A stretch of 64,000 nt of DNA from Bradyrhizobium sp. CCBAU 53351 (GCF_015291745.1 NZ_CP030059.1:1-64000); one strand, 5' to 3'. Numbered from the stretch's first letter, positions 28,633 through 38,097 are shown. The notes: generated from the letters alone by a model not told the origin. Made by a program: numbers and translations.

Positions 28633-30339
28633 TTGGCGAGCGACCTGGCGGATAAAGCGGACAGCTACGTTTGCGGCATCTCGGACACGCCGCTGCTCGG
28701 CGACACCATCGGTCGCAGCCTCGACCACGCGGTGCGGCGCTGGGGGAAACGCGAGGCGCTGGTCTCGCCCAGCCACGGCGTCCGATGGACCTGGCGGGAA
28801 TTCGCCGAGCGGGTCGACGCGCTCGCCGCGGGCTTTCTCGCACTCGGGCTCGAACGGGGGATGCGGATCGGCATCTGGTCGCTGAACAGGCCGGAATGGA
28901 CGCTGACCCAGTTCGCCGCCGCGAAGGCCGGGCTGATTTTGGTGACGATCAACCCCGCCTACCGGCTCAGCGAGCTGGAGTTTGCACTGAAGAAAGTCGG
29001 CTGCGCGGCGATCGTCACCGCCACCGCCTTCAAGACCAGCAATTACATGGAGATGCTCAACACGCTGTTGCCGGAGCTGGCAGGCTCAAAGCCCGGACAG
29101 CTGCACGCGGCACGCTTGCCGGCCTTGCGGATGGTGTTTCAGATCGGCGGCCCCGCCGCGTCCGGCACGATTGCCTTCGACGAGGTCGCGCACATGGGCG
29201 GCGACCGGCATCGTCAGCAGCTTGCCGCGCTCGGCCGCGAGCTGCAATTCGACGACCCCGTCAACATCCAGTTCACCAGCGGCACCACGGAATCGCCGAA
29301 GGGCGTCACGCTGACCCACCACAACATCCTCAACAACGGCTATTTCACGGGACGCGCGATGCGGCTGACGGAGCAGGATCGCATCTGCATTCCGGTGCCG
29401 CTGTATCATTGCTTCGGCATGGTGATGGGCAACCTCGCCTCGGTCACGCTCGGCACCACCATGGTTTACCCCGGCGAGGGCTTCGATCCGCTCGCGACGC
29501 TGCGTACGATCGAACAGGAGAAGTGCACGGCACTCTACGGCGTGCCGACCATGTTCATCGCGGAGCTCGATCATCCCGAGTTCAAGACTTTCAATCTGAA
29601 GTCATTGCGCACCGGCATCATGGCCGGCGCGCCCTGCCCGATCGAGGTGATGAAGCGCGTCAATACCGAGATGAACATGCGCGAGGTCACCATCGCCTAT
29701 GGCATGACCGAAACCAGCCCGGTCAGTTTCCAGAGCGCAACCGACGATCCGCTGGAGCGACGCGTCTCCACCGTCGGCCGCATTCATCCGCATGTCGAGG
29801 TCAAGGTCATCGATCTCGAGGGGCGGATCGTCAAGCGCGGCGAACGCGGCGAGCTCTGCACCCGCGGCTACAGCGTCATGCTGGGCTATTGGGAGGAGAC
29901 GGAGAAGACGGCCGACGTGCTCGACGCCAATGGCTGGATGCACACCGGCGACCTCGCCACCATCGACGACGAGGGTTATTGCAACATCGTCGGCCGCATC
30001 AAGGATCTGGTGATCCGCGGCGGCGAGAACCTCTACCCGCGCGAGATCGAGGAGTTCCTGTACCGTCACCCCAAGATCCAGGACGTGCAGATCTTTGGCG
30101 TCGCGGACACCCGCTACGGCGAGGAGCTCTGCGCCTGGATCCGCGTCAGGCCGGGCGAGACGCTGACCGCCGAGGAGGTCCGCGCCTTCTGCGACGGCCA
30201 GATCGCCCACAACAAGATCCCGCGCTACGTCGAGTTCGTCGACGAATTTCCGATGACGGTGACGGGCAAGATCCAGAAATTCGTGATGCGCGATGCGGTG
30301 GAGCAGCGGCTGGGGCTGAAGGCAGCGAAGACGGCGTGA
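28633..30339 (+). CDS. AMP-dependent acyl-CoA synthetase (fatty-acyl-CoA ligase type)
   Basis: The enzyme activates a carboxylic acid to its CoA thioester through an acyl-AMP. The 568-residue protein has the AMP-binding P-loop [19 protein letters not shown], the A5 motif [25 protein letters not shown], the hinge [21 protein letters not shown], and the C-terminal catalytic lysine in TVTGKIQK. The residue after SGTT is Glu rather than the usual Gly. The chain length preference is unknown; medium to long fatty acids fit the subfamily best. The start is TTG at 28633 with GAGGAGACGAAC directly upstream, clearly better than any nearby ATG. Confidence 0.9.
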   Translation: MASDLADKADSYVCGISDTPLLGDTIGRSLDHAVRRWGKREALVSPSHGVRWTWREFAERVDALAAGFLALGLERGMRIGIWSLNRPEWTLTQFAAAKAGLILVTINPAYRLSELEFALKKVGCAAIVTATAFKTSNYMEMLNTLLPELAGSKPGQLHAARLPALRMVFQIGGPAASGTIAFDEVAHMGGDRHRQQLAALGRELQFDDPVNIQFTSGTTESPKGVTLTHHNILNNGYFTGRAMRLTEQDRICIPVPLYHCFGMVMGNLASVTLGTTMVYPGEGFDPLATLRTIEQEKCTALYGVPTMFIAELDHPEFKTFNLKSLRTGIMAGAPCPIEVMKRVNTEMNMREVTIAYGMTETSPVSFQSATDDPLERRVSTVGRIHPHVEVKVIDLEGRIVKRGERGELCTRGYSVMLGYWEETEKTADVLDANGWMHTGDLATIDDEGYCNIVGRIKDLVIRGGENLYPREIEEFLYRHPKIQDVQIFGVADTRYGEELCAWIRVRPGETLTAEEVRAFCDGQIAHNKIPRYVEFVDEFPMTVTGKIQKFVMRDAVEQRLGLKAAKTA

Positions 30340-30367
30340 GGGGCTGATCACTCTCGCCCCCCGTCGC

Positions 30368-30470
30368 TGTCATTCCCCGCGAAGGCGGGGAATCCAGTAC
30401 GCCGCGGCTTATCGTCAAACCGTAATTGTCTCTGGAATACTGGATCGCCCGGTCAAGCCGGGCGATGACA
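30368..30470. repeat. Composite REP-like element, family B
   Basis: An outer TGTCAT/ATGACA pair and an inner CCAGTA/TACTGG pair enclose two hairpins, CCCCGC-GAAG-GCGGGG and CGCCCGG-TCAA-CCGGGCG, a cloverleaf-like plan. It sits between two convergent genes. Confidence 0.7.
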
Positions 30471-30499
30471 GTAGAGTGTGAGGCGCGAGCGTAACGCTC

Positions 30500-31501
30500 C
30501 TACGCCGTCAGCCCGCGCTGGCCTGCCAGCTCCTTCAGCGACACCAGCGGGCGGGCGCCGATGTGCTGGATGACTTCGGCGGCCGCGAGTGCGCCGAGTT
30601 CGCCGCACTGCTTGTAGGCAAGATTGCGCGCCAGGCCATACAGGAAGCCGGCGGCGAACAGGTCGCCGGCGCCGGTGGTGTCGATGACCTTGTCCACGGG
30701 GAATGCCGGCGCGGCGACGGCATCTTCAGACGAAACCACCATGCAGCCCTTCTCGCTGCGGGTGACCACGCCGAGATTGACGTCGTTGCGCAGCTGCTTC
30801 AGCGCCGTGTCGAAATCCGACGTCATGTAGAGCGAGTGCAGCTCGGACTCGTTGGCGAACACGATGTCGACGGTGCCGTTGCGCATCAGGGACAGGAACT
30901 CGTCGCGATAGCGATCGACGCAGAAGGAATCCGACAGCGTCAGCGCCACCTTGCGCTTGGCGTCATGGGCGATCTTGGCCGCCTTGACGAAGGCGTCCTT
31001 GGCGTTCTTGGGGTCCCAGAGATATCCCTCGAGATAGACGATGCCGGCGCCGGCGATCTCGGCCGGATCGATATCGGCGGGCGCCAGGTCCTGCGCCGCG
31101 CCGAGATAGGTGTTCATGGTGCGCTCGCCGTCATCCGTGACGAGGATGTAGGAGCAGCCGGTGGCAGGGCCGTCGGTCGCGGCCGGCGTGTTGAAGGCGA
31201 CGCCGGCAGCGCGGATGTCGTGGACGTAGAGCTTGCCGATCTGGTCGTCCTTGACCTTGCCGACATAGGCCGCGCGGGCCCCGAGGCTGCCGATGCCGAC
31301 GATGGTGTTGGCGGCAGATCCCCCCGAGACTTCCGTGGCCGGCCCCATGTCCTTGTAGATCGCGGCGGCCCGCGCCTCATCGATCAGGGACATGCTGCCC
31401 TTGGTCATGCCGTGCTTGGCCAGAAAGGCCTCATCGGTCCTGACCAGCACGTCGAACAGCGCGTTGCCGATGCCGAGAACGTCATATTTCACGTCAGCCA
31501 T
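30500..31501 (-). CDS. PfkB family carbohydrate/adenosine kinase
   Basis: The 333-residue protein is a ribokinase-fold sugar or nucleoside kinase. It has the N-terminal GNALFDVLVRTDEAFL and SGGSAANTIVGIGSLG motif and the C-terminal PfkB signature DTTGAGDLFAAGFLYGLA, in which the Asp is the catalytic base. The overall sequence resembles proteins annotated as adenosine kinases in alphaproteobacteria, so adenosine salvage is the likely role, but fructose or ribose substrates cannot be excluded. The ATG at 31501 is the natural family start. It is divergent from murJ. Confidence 0.88.
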   Translation of the reverse strand: MADVKYDVLGIGNALFDVLVRTDEAFLAKHGMTKGSMSLIDEARAAAIYKDMGPATEVSGGSAANTIVGIGSLGARAAYVGKVKDDQIGKLYVHDIRAAGVAFNTPAATDGPATGCSYILVTDDGERTMNTYLGAAQDLAPADIDPAEIAGAGIVYLEGYLWDPKNAKDAFVKAAKIAHDAKRKVALTLSDSFCVDRYRDEFLSLMRNGTVDIVFANESELHSLYMTSDFDTALKQLRNDVNLGVVTRSEKGCMVVSSEDAVAAPAFPVDKVIDTTGAGDLFAAGFLYGLARNLAYKQCGELGALAAAEVIQHIGARPLVSLKELAGQRGLTA

Positions 31502-31626
31502 TCACCTTGATCCTGTTTGGCGGATTGCGATCCCTACGAAAATCCGCTTCCTGTCGGCCTGAAATCTGGCTCGCGGCCTATCACGACCGGCCCCAAGCGG
31601 GCAAGCAACGGTATTATAAAGAGCCG

Positions 31627-33159
31627 ATGATCCGCTCCTTCCTGACAGTTTCGACGGGAACACTGGCCTCGCGGCTGCTGGGTTTTGCGCGCGATTCCCT
31701 GATCGCGGCGCTGCTCGGTACCGGCGCCGTGGCGGATGCGTTTCTGGCGGCCTTCCAGCTCGTCAATGTGGTGCGCCGCCTGCTCAGCGAGGGCGCGCTG
31801 AATGCGGCGCTGATCCCGGCCTGGCTGCGGGTCCGCGAGCGTGACGGCGAGAAGGCCGCCACCGCATTCGCAGGCCGCGTGCTCGGCACGGTCAGCGCGG
31901 CCCTGGTCGCGATTTCGATCGTGATCGCGCTGGTGATGCCATTGATCATCACGGTCATCGCGCCGGGCTTTCTCGGCAGCGGCACGCTCGATCTTGCCGT
32001 CGCGAACGCGCGGCTGATGCTGCCTTATCTCGCCTTCGCCGGCCCGGTCACGGTGCTGATGGGCCTGCTGAACGCTCAAGGGCGCTTTGCGCTCACGGCA
32101 TTTTCGCCACTGCTGTTCAATATTGCCTTGATCGCCGCGATCGCCGTGCTGCTCGTCTGGCATGCCGATGCGACCTTCGCGGCGTGGCTGCTGGCGGCCA
32201 CCGTCGGGATCGCAGGGCTGCTGCAATTGTTGATGCTGCTGTCGCAGCGAAGCGCGCGCCTCGCGACGCCGCTGCGCGTCAGCTTCGACAAGGAGATGCG
32301 CGGCTTCTTCGCCAAGGCCATCCCCGGCATGATCGCAAGCTCCGGGCCGCAATGGCTGATGGTGGCCGGCGCGATCATCGCATCCGCGACGCCGTCCGCG
32401 GTGTCCTGGCTCTATTTCGCCAACCGCCTGATCGAGCTGCCGCTCGGCATCGTCGGCGTCGCGATGGGCACCGTGCTGGTGCCGGAGCTGACGCGCGCTG
32501 TCGGAAGCGGCGACCGCGAGGCGGTGGCGCATACGGAGTCCCGCGCGCTGGAGCTGGCGGCAGGGCTGGCACTGCCCGCGACGCTCGGCCTGATCGTGCT
32601 GGCCGAGCCGATCGTACGGCTGCTGTTCGAGCACGGCGCGTTCGGCTCGGATGACAGTGCGGCGACTGCACACGCGCTGATGTGGCTGGCGCTGGGCCTG
32701 CCGGCGCATGTACTCATCAAGGCGCTGTCGCCGGCCTTCTATGCCCGCAGCGACACGATGACGCCGCTTCTCGCCACCGCCAAAGGCTTCGCGGTCGCAA
32801 TCGTGCTTGCCGTGCTGCTCGGCCATTTTTTCGGAGCGAGCGGGATCGCGGCGAGTATCGCGGCCGGCGCCTGGAGCAGCGCGCTCTCGCTGCTCCGCAA
32901 AGGCACGGCCGAGTTCGGCTTTTCGGTCGATGCCACCGCCCGCAAGCGGTTGCCGCGCATCGTGCTGGCCGCAGCCGCCATGGGCGCCCTGCTCTGGCTC
33001 ACCGCGGACCTCGTGCCTGCCGAGGCGCACGGCCTCGTCCGCCTGATCGTGCTGGGCCTGCAGATCGGGGCCGGGATCGCGGTCTATGGCCTGCTGCTGC
33101 AAATCCTCGGCGCGGCCTCGTGGCGCGTGGCGGTTAACGCGTTGAAACGGTCCGCCTAA
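31627..33159 (+). CDS. murJ: Lipid II flippase MurJ
   Basis: MurJ moves lipid II across the inner membrane for peptidoglycan synthesis. The 510-residue protein has about fourteen hydrophobic helices and begins MIRSFLTVSTGTLASRLLGFARDSLIA-like with the conserved GTGAVADAFLAAFQLVNVVRRLLSEGALNAALIP region of the MviN/MurJ family. The frame extends to 31507, but that segment lacks similarity, so ATG 31627 is used. It lies immediately upstream of trpS, 64 bp or more apart, an order seen in other alphaproteobacteria. Confidence 0.94.
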   Translation: MIRSFLTVSTGTLASRLLGFARDSLIAALLGTGAVADAFLAAFQLVNVVRRLLSEGALNAALIPAWLRVRERDGEKAATAFAGRVLGTVSAALVAISIVIALVMPLIITVIAPGFLGSGTLDLAVANARLMLPYLAFAGPVTVLMGLLNAQGRFALTAFSPLLFNIALIAAIAVLLVWHADATFAAWLLAATVGIAGLLQLLMLLSQRSARLATPLRVSFDKEMRGFFAKAIPGMIASSGPQWLMVAGAIIASATPSAVSWLYFANRLIELPLGIVGVAMGTVLVPELTRAVGSGDREAVAHTESRALELAAGLALPATLGLIVLAEPIVRLLFEHGAFGSDDSAATAHALMWLALGLPAHVLIKALSPAFYARSDTMTPLLATAKGFAVAIVLAVLLGHFFGASGIAASIAAGAWSSALSLLRKGTAEFGFSVDATARKRLPRIVLAAAAMGALLWLTADLVPAEAHGLVRLIVLGLQIGAGIAVYGLLLQILGAASWRVAVNALKRSA

Positions 33160-33238
33160 ACCGCGAACGTGGAATTGCCCTTGACGGGGCAGCGCCGCTG
33201 TTGGAAACGACGGCCGAATACCTATGGGAAAGCTGACC

Positions 33239-34291
33239 ATGCCATTCGTTGAACGGGTCTTTTCGGGCGTCCAGCCGACGGGCAATCTGCACCTCGGCAA
33301 TTATCTCGGCGCGATCGTCAACTTCGTGAAGATGCAGGAAACCCACAATTGCATCTATTGCGTCGTCGACATGCACGCGATCACGCAGGGCATCGACGTC
33401 TGGGGCGGACCGGCCGAGCTCACGCGCAACACCCGCGAGGTCACCGCGGCGTTCATCGCCGCCGGCATCGATCCCAAGAAGCACATCGTGTTCAACCAGA
33501 GCCAGGTCTCGGGCCATGCCGAGCTCGCCTGGATCTTCAATTGCGTCGCGCGCATGGGCTGGCTCGGCCGCATGACCCAGTTCAAGGAGAAGGCCGGCAA
33601 GGACCGCGAGAACGCCTCGGTCGGGCTGTTCGACTATCCCGTGCTGATGGCCGCCGACATCCTGCTGTACCGCGCCACGCACGTGCCGGTCGGCGAGGAC
33701 CAGAAGCAACATCTGGAACTCTCGCGCGACATCGCGCAGAAGTTCAACAACGACTTCGGCGATTCCATCCGCGCGCAGGGCGCCAATGACGGTCTGTTCT
33801 TCCCGCTGCCGGAGCCGCTGATCACGGGCCCTGCGACGCGCGTGATGAGCCTGCGCGACGGCACCAAGAAGATGTCGAAGTCCGACGCGTCGGACAATTC
33901 GCGCATCAATCTGACCGACGATGCCGACACCATCGCGCAGAAGATCCGCAAGGCGAAGACCGATCCGGAGCCGCTGCCGACGGAAGAGAAGGGCCTGGAA
34001 GCGCGTCCCGAAGCCGACAATCTGGTCGGCATCTTCGCCGCGCTCTCCGGCCGCGCCAAGGCCGACGTGCTGCGTGAATTCGGCGCCGGCCAGTTCTCCA
34101 GCTTCAAGAACGCGCTGGCGGAGCTGTGCGTGACCAAGCTCGCGCCGATCGCCGGCGAGATGAAGCGCCTCGTCGCCGACCCCGGCCATATCGACGCGAT
34201 CCTGAACGACGGCTCCGACCGGGCCCGCGCGATTGCCGACGAGACGATGAAACTCTCCAAGGACATCGTCGGCTTCATCCGCCCGCGCTGA
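33239..34291 (+). CDS. trpS: Tryptophanyl-tRNA synthetase
   Basis: TrpS charges tRNA-Trp. The 350-residue class Ic synthetase shows the HIGH-like motif [10 protein letters not shown] near the start, [32 protein letters not shown], and the KMSKS loop [10 protein letters not shown] 33239 ([16 protein letters not shown]) has GGGAAA at suitable distance; an alternative ATG at 33224 adds MGKLT and has a poorer ribosome binding site. A 9-bp perfect hairpin follows the stop. Confidence 0.95.
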   Translation: MPFVERVFSGVQPTGNLHLGNYLGAIVNFVKMQETHNCIYCVVDMHAITQGIDVWGGPAELTRNTREVTAAFIAAGIDPKKHIVFNQSQVSGHAELAWIFNCVARMGWLGRMTQFKEKAGKDRENASVGLFDYPVLMAADILLYRATHVPVGEDQKQHLELSRDIAQKFNNDFGDSIRAQGANDGLFFPLPEPLITGPATRVMSLRDGTKKMSKSDASDNSRINLTDDADTIAQKIRKAKTDPEPLPTEEKGLEARPEADNLVGIFAALSGRAKADVLREFGAGQFSSFKNALAELCVTKLAPIAGEMKRLVADPGHIDAILNDGSDRARAIADETMKLSKDIVGFIRPR

Positions 34292-34296
34292 AGACG

Positions 34297-34317
34297 GTCG
34301 GCGCTAGAAGCGCCGAC
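34297..34317 (+). terminator. Hairpin after trpS
   Basis: GTCGGCGCT and AGCGCCGAC pair perfectly around AGA five bases after the trpS stop, followed by TCGCTTCTCCCC. A short and imperfect pyrimidine tail makes it a moderate terminator candidate. Confidence 0.55.
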
Positions 34318-34385
34318 TCGCTTCTCCCCTCCCCAAGCTTGCGGGAGTGTGGCAGCATGCCGTCCCTGCACATTCCGGGATAGGC

Positions 34386-34880
34386 ATGACCAGCAAACGA
34401 CTTTGCTACGAGCCGGGTCACAAGCCCAAATGCCTCGTCATCGTCGATGACACCGCCGAATGGGATCGCGCGGTCTATTATGCCAGCCGCTGGGCGATCC
34501 GTGCCGGCGGCGGCGTGGTGATGCTGCGCATCATCGAGCCCGAGCAGCAGAGCCAGGAATGGCTGGGGGTCGCCGACATCATGCGCGCCGAGGCGCAGGA
34601 AGCCGCCGAAGCCGCGCTCGACCGCGCCGCGGGCCGCGCCAACGGCATCGCCGCGATCACCCCGGAGCGGGTGATCCGGGAGGGCGTGCCGATGGAACAA
34701 TTGCTCGCCGTGATCGACGAGGACCCCGACATCGCCATGCTGGTGCTCGCCGCCAATCCCGGCGCGGAAGGGCCGGGACCATTGGTCGCGCTGCTCGCGC
34801 ATGCGGTGGGGACGTTCCCGATTCCCGTGACCATCATTTCCGGCGCGCTCAGCGACGAAAGCGTGGACTCGCTGTCGTAG
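34386..34880 (+). CDS. Universal stress protein family (UspA-like)
   Basis: The 164-residue protein fits the UspA alpha/beta fold: KCLVIVDDTAEWDRAVYYASRWAIRAGGGVVMLRII at the N-terminus and a C-terminal DIAMLVLAANPGAEGPGPLVALLA region. The usual ATP-binding GxxGx9GS(T) motif is not clearly preserved, so it may belong to the non-ATP-binding branch. ATG 34386 is preferred (GATAGGC upstream) over 34347. The precise stress role is unknown; it is probably transcribed alone, after the trpS hairpin. Confidence 0.85.
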   Translation: MTSKRLCYEPGHKPKCLVIVDDTAEWDRAVYYASRWAIRAGGGVVMLRIIEPEQQSQEWLGVADIMRAEAQEAAEAALDRAAGRANGIAAITPERVIREGVPMEQLLAVIDEDPDIAMLVLAANPGAEGPGPLVALLAHAVGTFPIPVTIISGALSDESVDSLS

Positions 34881-34973
34881 GTACCCCTACTGGGATGTGG
34901 CCAGGTGTTTGCTCGTCAAGCTCGGCCACGACGCCGCGGAAATTTCGACACCCTAACCCACTGAAATAACAAC

Positions 34974-34989
34974 GAAACGACCTCGTTTC
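34974..34989. promoter_or_regulatory. Palindrome upstream of the NifU-like gene
   Basis: GAAACGA-CC-TCGTTTC is a perfect 16-bp palindrome, 85 bp before the ATG at 35074. It could be an operator for a dimeric regulator. It does not match a consensus I can name with confidence. Confidence 0.45.
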
Positions 34990-35073
34990 CCCTTGATCGT
35001 GCGTTCCCCGTCGCCATCTGCTAGGGAATAGGGCAACGCGCCGGCCTTGAACCGGCGACGTCTGGAGAAAACC

Positions 35074-35643
35074 ATGTTCATTCAAACCGAAGCCACCCCC
35101 AATCCCGCCACGCTGAAGTTCATTCCCGGCCGCGTCGTGACCGACGGCAACCCCATGGAATTTTCGAGCCGCGAAGCCGCTACGCGCTCCCCGCTGGCCG
35201 AAAAGCTGTTCGAGGTGCCCGGCGTCACCGGCGTGTTCTATGGATCGGATTTCATCACCGTGACCAAGGCGAGCGGTGAATGGCAGCAGCTCAAGCCCGC
35301 GATCCTCGGCGCCATCATGGAGCACTACATGTCCGGCGCGCCGCTGCTCGCCGACGGCGCGGCTGCCGATGATGCCGATCTCGACGACGAGGACGAGTTC
35401 TTCGACGAGGCCGATGCCGAGACGGTCGACATGATCAAGGATCTGATCGAGACCCGCGTGCGGCCGGCGGTCGCCAATGACGGTGGCGACATCACCTTCC
35501 GCGGCTTCAAGGACGGCATCGTCTATCTCAACATGAAGGGTGCCTGCTCCGGCTGCCCGTCATCGACCGCGACGCTGCAGCACGGCATCCAGAACCTGCT
35601 CAAGCACTTCGTGCCCGACGTGGTCGAAGTCCGGCCGATGTGA
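35074..35643 (+). CDS. NifU-like Fe-S scaffold protein (Nfu type)
   Basis: The 189-residue protein pairs an N-terminal Nfu domain (MFIQTEATPNPATLKFIPGR to about residue 90) with an acidic linker (DDADLDDEDEFFDEAD) and a C-terminal NifU domain carrying the CxxC cluster ligand motif GACSGCPSS. Such proteins bind a shared 4Fe-4S cluster as a dimer and pass it to target enzymes. The ATG at 35074 follows CTGGAGAAAACC. A palindrome upstream and a heptamer-repeat hairpin downstream flank the gene. Confidence 0.93.
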   Translation: MFIQTEATPNPATLKFIPGRVVTDGNPMEFSSREAATRSPLAEKLFEVPGVTGVFYGSDFITVTKASGEWQQLKPAILGAIMEHYMSGAPLLADGAAADDADLDDEDEFFDEADAETVDMIKDLIETRVRPAVANDGGDITFRGFKDGIVYLNMKGACSGCPSSTATLQHGIQNLLKHFVPDVVEVRPM

Positions 35644-35649
35644 TCGGTC

Positions 35650-35726
35650 AGCGAATGGCGAGTAGCGAATGGCGAATGGCATTCCGATCGGCTAGACTAC
35701 TCGCTATTCGCCACTCGCCATTCGCT
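35650..35726. repeat. Inverted pair of heptamer arrays between nfu and tsaB
   Basis: Four tandem heptamers of the form GCGA(A/G)T(G/A) run on the plus strand at 35651-35678, and four more run on the minus strand at 35698-35725. The outer 21 bp of the two arrays are complementary at 20 positions (35650-35670 with 35706-35726), giving a strong hairpin just before tsaB. Confidence 0.75.
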
Positions 35727-35731
35727 TTTCC

Positions 35732-36427
35732 ATGCTGATCCTCGCCATCGATACCGCGCTCGACGCCTGCTCCGTGGCCGTGCTCGACACCGAAACGGCC
35801 GAGCTGCTTGCGCAAGAGCAGCTTCTGATGAAGCGCGGTCATGCCGAGGCCCTGATGCCGATGATTGCGCGCGTCATGCAGTCGGCCAGTCTCGCCTTCA
35901 CCTCGCTCGACCGCATCGCGGTCACCGTCGGCCCCGGCAGTTTCACCGGCCTGCGCGTCGGCATTTCGGCGGCGCGCGGCCTGGCGCTTGCGGCCGGGCG
36001 CCCGGCGATCGGCCTCACCACCCTGTCGGCCTATGCCGCCACAATCGTCGGCCAGAGCAAATCGGCACCGGTGATCTCCGCGATCGACGCGCGGCACGAC
36101 CACGTCTATTTCCAGATCGTCGCCGGCGACGGAAGTCAATTGGTCCGGCCGCGCGTCGCGCCGATCGACGAGGCGATCGCGGCCTCGCAATTCGGCGCGC
36201 CGCATCTGGTCGGCAATGCCGCAAATATCCTCGCCGAGCGCTGGCCGAAAGATGGCGAGCAGCCGGTCGCGGTCGACGCGCAAGCAGCACCCGATATCGG
36301 CTGGGTCGCATGGCTCGGCGCGGCGGCCGATCCCGAGACAAATCCGGCGCGGCCGTTCTACCTGAAGGCACCCGACGCCAAGCCGGCCGCAACTCCGCCG
36401 CTCGCAGCACAAGCCGCAACCTCATGA
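35732..36427 (+). CDS. tsaB: tRNA N6-threonylcarbamoyladenosine biosynthesis protein TsaB
   Basis: TsaB is the inactive partner of TsaD in the complex that makes t6A37 on ANN-decoding tRNAs. The 231-residue ASKHA-fold protein starts MLILAIDTALDACSVAVL and carries VTVGPGSFTGLRVGISAARGLALA, the hallmark of the family. The next gene, rimI, overlaps its stop by four bases (ATGA), so both are in one operon, as in many bacteria. The ATG lies 5 bp after the heptamer hairpin, which may affect translation. Confidence 0.93.
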   Translation: MLILAIDTALDACSVAVLDTETAELLAQEQLLMKRGHAEALMPMIARVMQSASLAFTSLDRIAVTVGPGSFTGLRVGISAARGLALAAGRPAIGLTTLSAYAATIVGQSKSAPVISAIDARHDHVYFQIVAGDGSQLVRPRVAPIDEAIAASQFGAPHLVGNAANILAERWPKDGEQPVAVDAQAAPDIGWVAWLGAAADPETNPARPFYLKAPDAKPAATPPLAAQAATS

Positions 36428-36909
36428 TGAGATGGCTGTCGCAGTGGTGGCGCGGCGGCACCGCCGCCGTCGAGCCAGCCTCCGCGCGCGACGCCGCGCG
36501 GCTGGCGCAGATGCACGGCGCCTCCTTCGCACATGGCTGGGGCGAAGGCGAATTCGAGACGATGCTCAGTGAGCGCAACACGCTGGTGCACCGCTTGCGC
36601 CTCGGCCGCAAGACGATCGGCTTCGCGGTATCCAGGATCGGTGCGGACGAAGCGGAAATCCTCTCGATCGCGGTGGACGAGGCCTATCGCGGCCGCGGCC
36701 TCTCCCGCATGCTGCTGATGACCCATCTCGGCCACCTCGCCGGGCGCGGCGTGCGCAGAATATTTCTGGAGGTCGAGGAAAACAACCAGCCGGCGGGGCG
36801 GCTCTACGCCGGGTGCGGATTCGTGGTGGTCGGGCGCCGCGAACGCTACTATAAGCAGCCGAACGGGGAACAATTGAACGCCCTTCTGATGCGACGTGAC
36901 TTGTCGTAA
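36424..36909 (+). CDS. rimI: Ribosomal-protein-alanine N-acetyltransferase RimI-like (GNAT)
   Basis: This 161-residue GNAT enzyme has the acetyl-CoA-binding motif A around EAEILSIAVDEAYRGRGLSRMLLMTHL (residues about 80-105) and motif B LEVEENNQPAGRLYAGCGFVVVGRRERYY. RimI acetylates the N-terminus of ribosomal protein S18 in enterobacteria. Position directly after tsaB supports the name, although substrates can differ. The ATG at 36424 overlaps the tsaB stop; the ATG at 36427 is the next possibility. Confidence 0.88.
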   Translation: MMRWLSQWWRGGTAAVEPASARDAARLAQMHGASFAHGWGEGEFETMLSERNTLVHRLRLGRKTIGFAVSRIGADEAEILSIAVDEAYRGRGLSRMLLMTHLGHLAGRGVRRIFLEVEENNQPAGRLYAGCGFVVVGRRERYYKQPNGEQLNALLMRRDLS

Positions 36910-36948
36910 CATTGGTGGCAGAAAGCGCCCCCGCCAGGCAGACAAACA

Positions 36949-37404
36949 ATGACCGCTCTGAAACCTTCTTCCGCATCCAAGGCGTCCGGCATCGAGGCGC
37001 GCTGTGCCGCTACCGGCATGCGCATGACCGAGCAGCGTCGTGTCATCGCCCGCGTGCTTGCGGAGGCGATCGATCACCCCGATGTCGAAGAACTGTACCG
37101 GCGCTGCGTCGCCGTCGACGACAAGATCTCGATCTCGACCGTGTATCGCACCGTCAAGCTGTTCGAGGACGCCGGCATCATCGAGCGCCACGATTTCCGC
37201 GAAGGCCGCGCGCGCTACGAGACGATGCGCGACAGCCATCACGATCACCTCATCAATCTGCGCGACGGCAAGGTGATCGAGTTCACTTCGGAAGAGATCG
37301 AGAAGCTGCAGGCGGAGATCGCCCGCAAGCTCGGCTACAAGCTGGTCGACCACCGGCTCGAACTCTATTGCGTCCCGCTCGACGACGACAAGCCTACCAA
37401 CTAA
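36949..37404 (+). CDS. fur: Fur family metalloregulator (Fur/Mur)
   Basis: The 151-residue protein has a winged-helix domain (MTEQRRVIARVLAEAIDHPDVEELYRRC and ISISTVYRTVKLFEDAGII) and the metal-sensing HHDHLI motif with downstream His and Glu ligands. The C-terminus lacks the CxxC zinc pairs seen in many Fur proteins, as in rhizobial Mur, which responds mainly to manganese. I therefore expect a Mn- or Fe-responsive repressor; the exact metal cannot be read from sequence. The gene follows rimI by 39 bp, and its TAA stop is directly followed by the GTG of the HAD gene. Confidence 0.9.
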   Translation: MTALKPSSASKASGIEARCAATGMRMTEQRRVIARVLAEAIDHPDVEELYRRCVAVDDKISISTVYRTVKLFEDAGIIERHDFREGRARYETMRDSHHDHLINLRDGKVIEFTSEEIEKLQAEIARKLGYKLVDHRLELYCVPLDDDKPTN

Positions 37405-38085
37405 GTGCCCGTCGACCTCATCATCTTCGATTGCGACGGCGTGCTCGTGGACAGCGAGGTGATCTCCTGCCGCGCCCATGCCGACGTGCTGACGCGGCAC
37501 GGCTATCCGATCAGCTCCGAGCAGGTGCTGGTCCGTTTCCTCGGCGTGTCCGAGAAAGACGCGCGGCGGATGGTGGAGCAGGAAATCGGCCGCAGCCTGC
37601 CCGATGATCTGGAGCAGCAGATCAATGCCGCCACGCTGAAATTCTACGCCAGCGACCTGCAGCCGATCACCCATGTCGCCGCAGCGATCGCCGCGATCGA
37701 TCTGCCCAAATGCGTTGCGTCCAGCGGGACGCCGGAGAAGATCCTTCATGGCCTGACCTGTGCCGGGCTGCATGACCTGCTCGCGCCGCACATCTTTTCG
37801 GCGAGCCAGGTCGCACGCGGCAAGCCCGCGCCCGACCTGTTCCTGTTTGCCGCCAAGCAGATGAATGTCGCCCCGGAGCGGTGCCTGGTGATCGAGGACA
37901 GCGTCCCCGGGGTCACGGGCGCGCGCGCGGCCGGGATGACCGTGCTGGGCTTTCACGGCGGCAGCCACTGCCCGCCGGGCCATTCCGAAAGGCTGCGCGC
38001 CGCCGGGGCCGGATTGACGTTCGACGACATGCTGCAACTGCCGGAGCTGGTCCGGAAGGCTGGAGCAAAGGTCTTAACTGGCTGA
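37405..38085 (+). CDS. HAD family hydrolase (beta-phosphoglucomutase/phosphatase type)
   Basis: The 226-residue protein carries HAD motif I DCDGVLVDSE (nucleophile and acid Asp), motif II around CVASSGTPEKI, the motif III lysine in RGKPAPDLFL and motif IV VIEDSVPGVTGARAAGM. It belongs to the HAD-IA group with a cap domain, like phosphoglycolate phosphatase or beta-phosphoglucomutase; the substrate is unknown. The GTG at 37405 abuts the fur stop codon, which implies translational coupling. A family-B REP element follows. Confidence 0.88.
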   Translation: MPVDLIIFDCDGVLVDSEVISCRAHADVLTRHGYPISSEQVLVRFLGVSEKDARRMVEQEIGRSLPDDLEQQINAATLKFYASDLQPITHVAAAIAAIDLPKCVASSGTPEKILHGLTCAGLHDLLAPHIFSASQVARGKPAPDLFLFAAKQMNVAPERCLVIEDSVPGVTGARAAGMTVLGFHGGSHCPPGHSERLRAAGAGLTFDDMLQLPELVRKAGAKVLTG

Positions 38086-38097
38086 TTTCGTCTTTTT

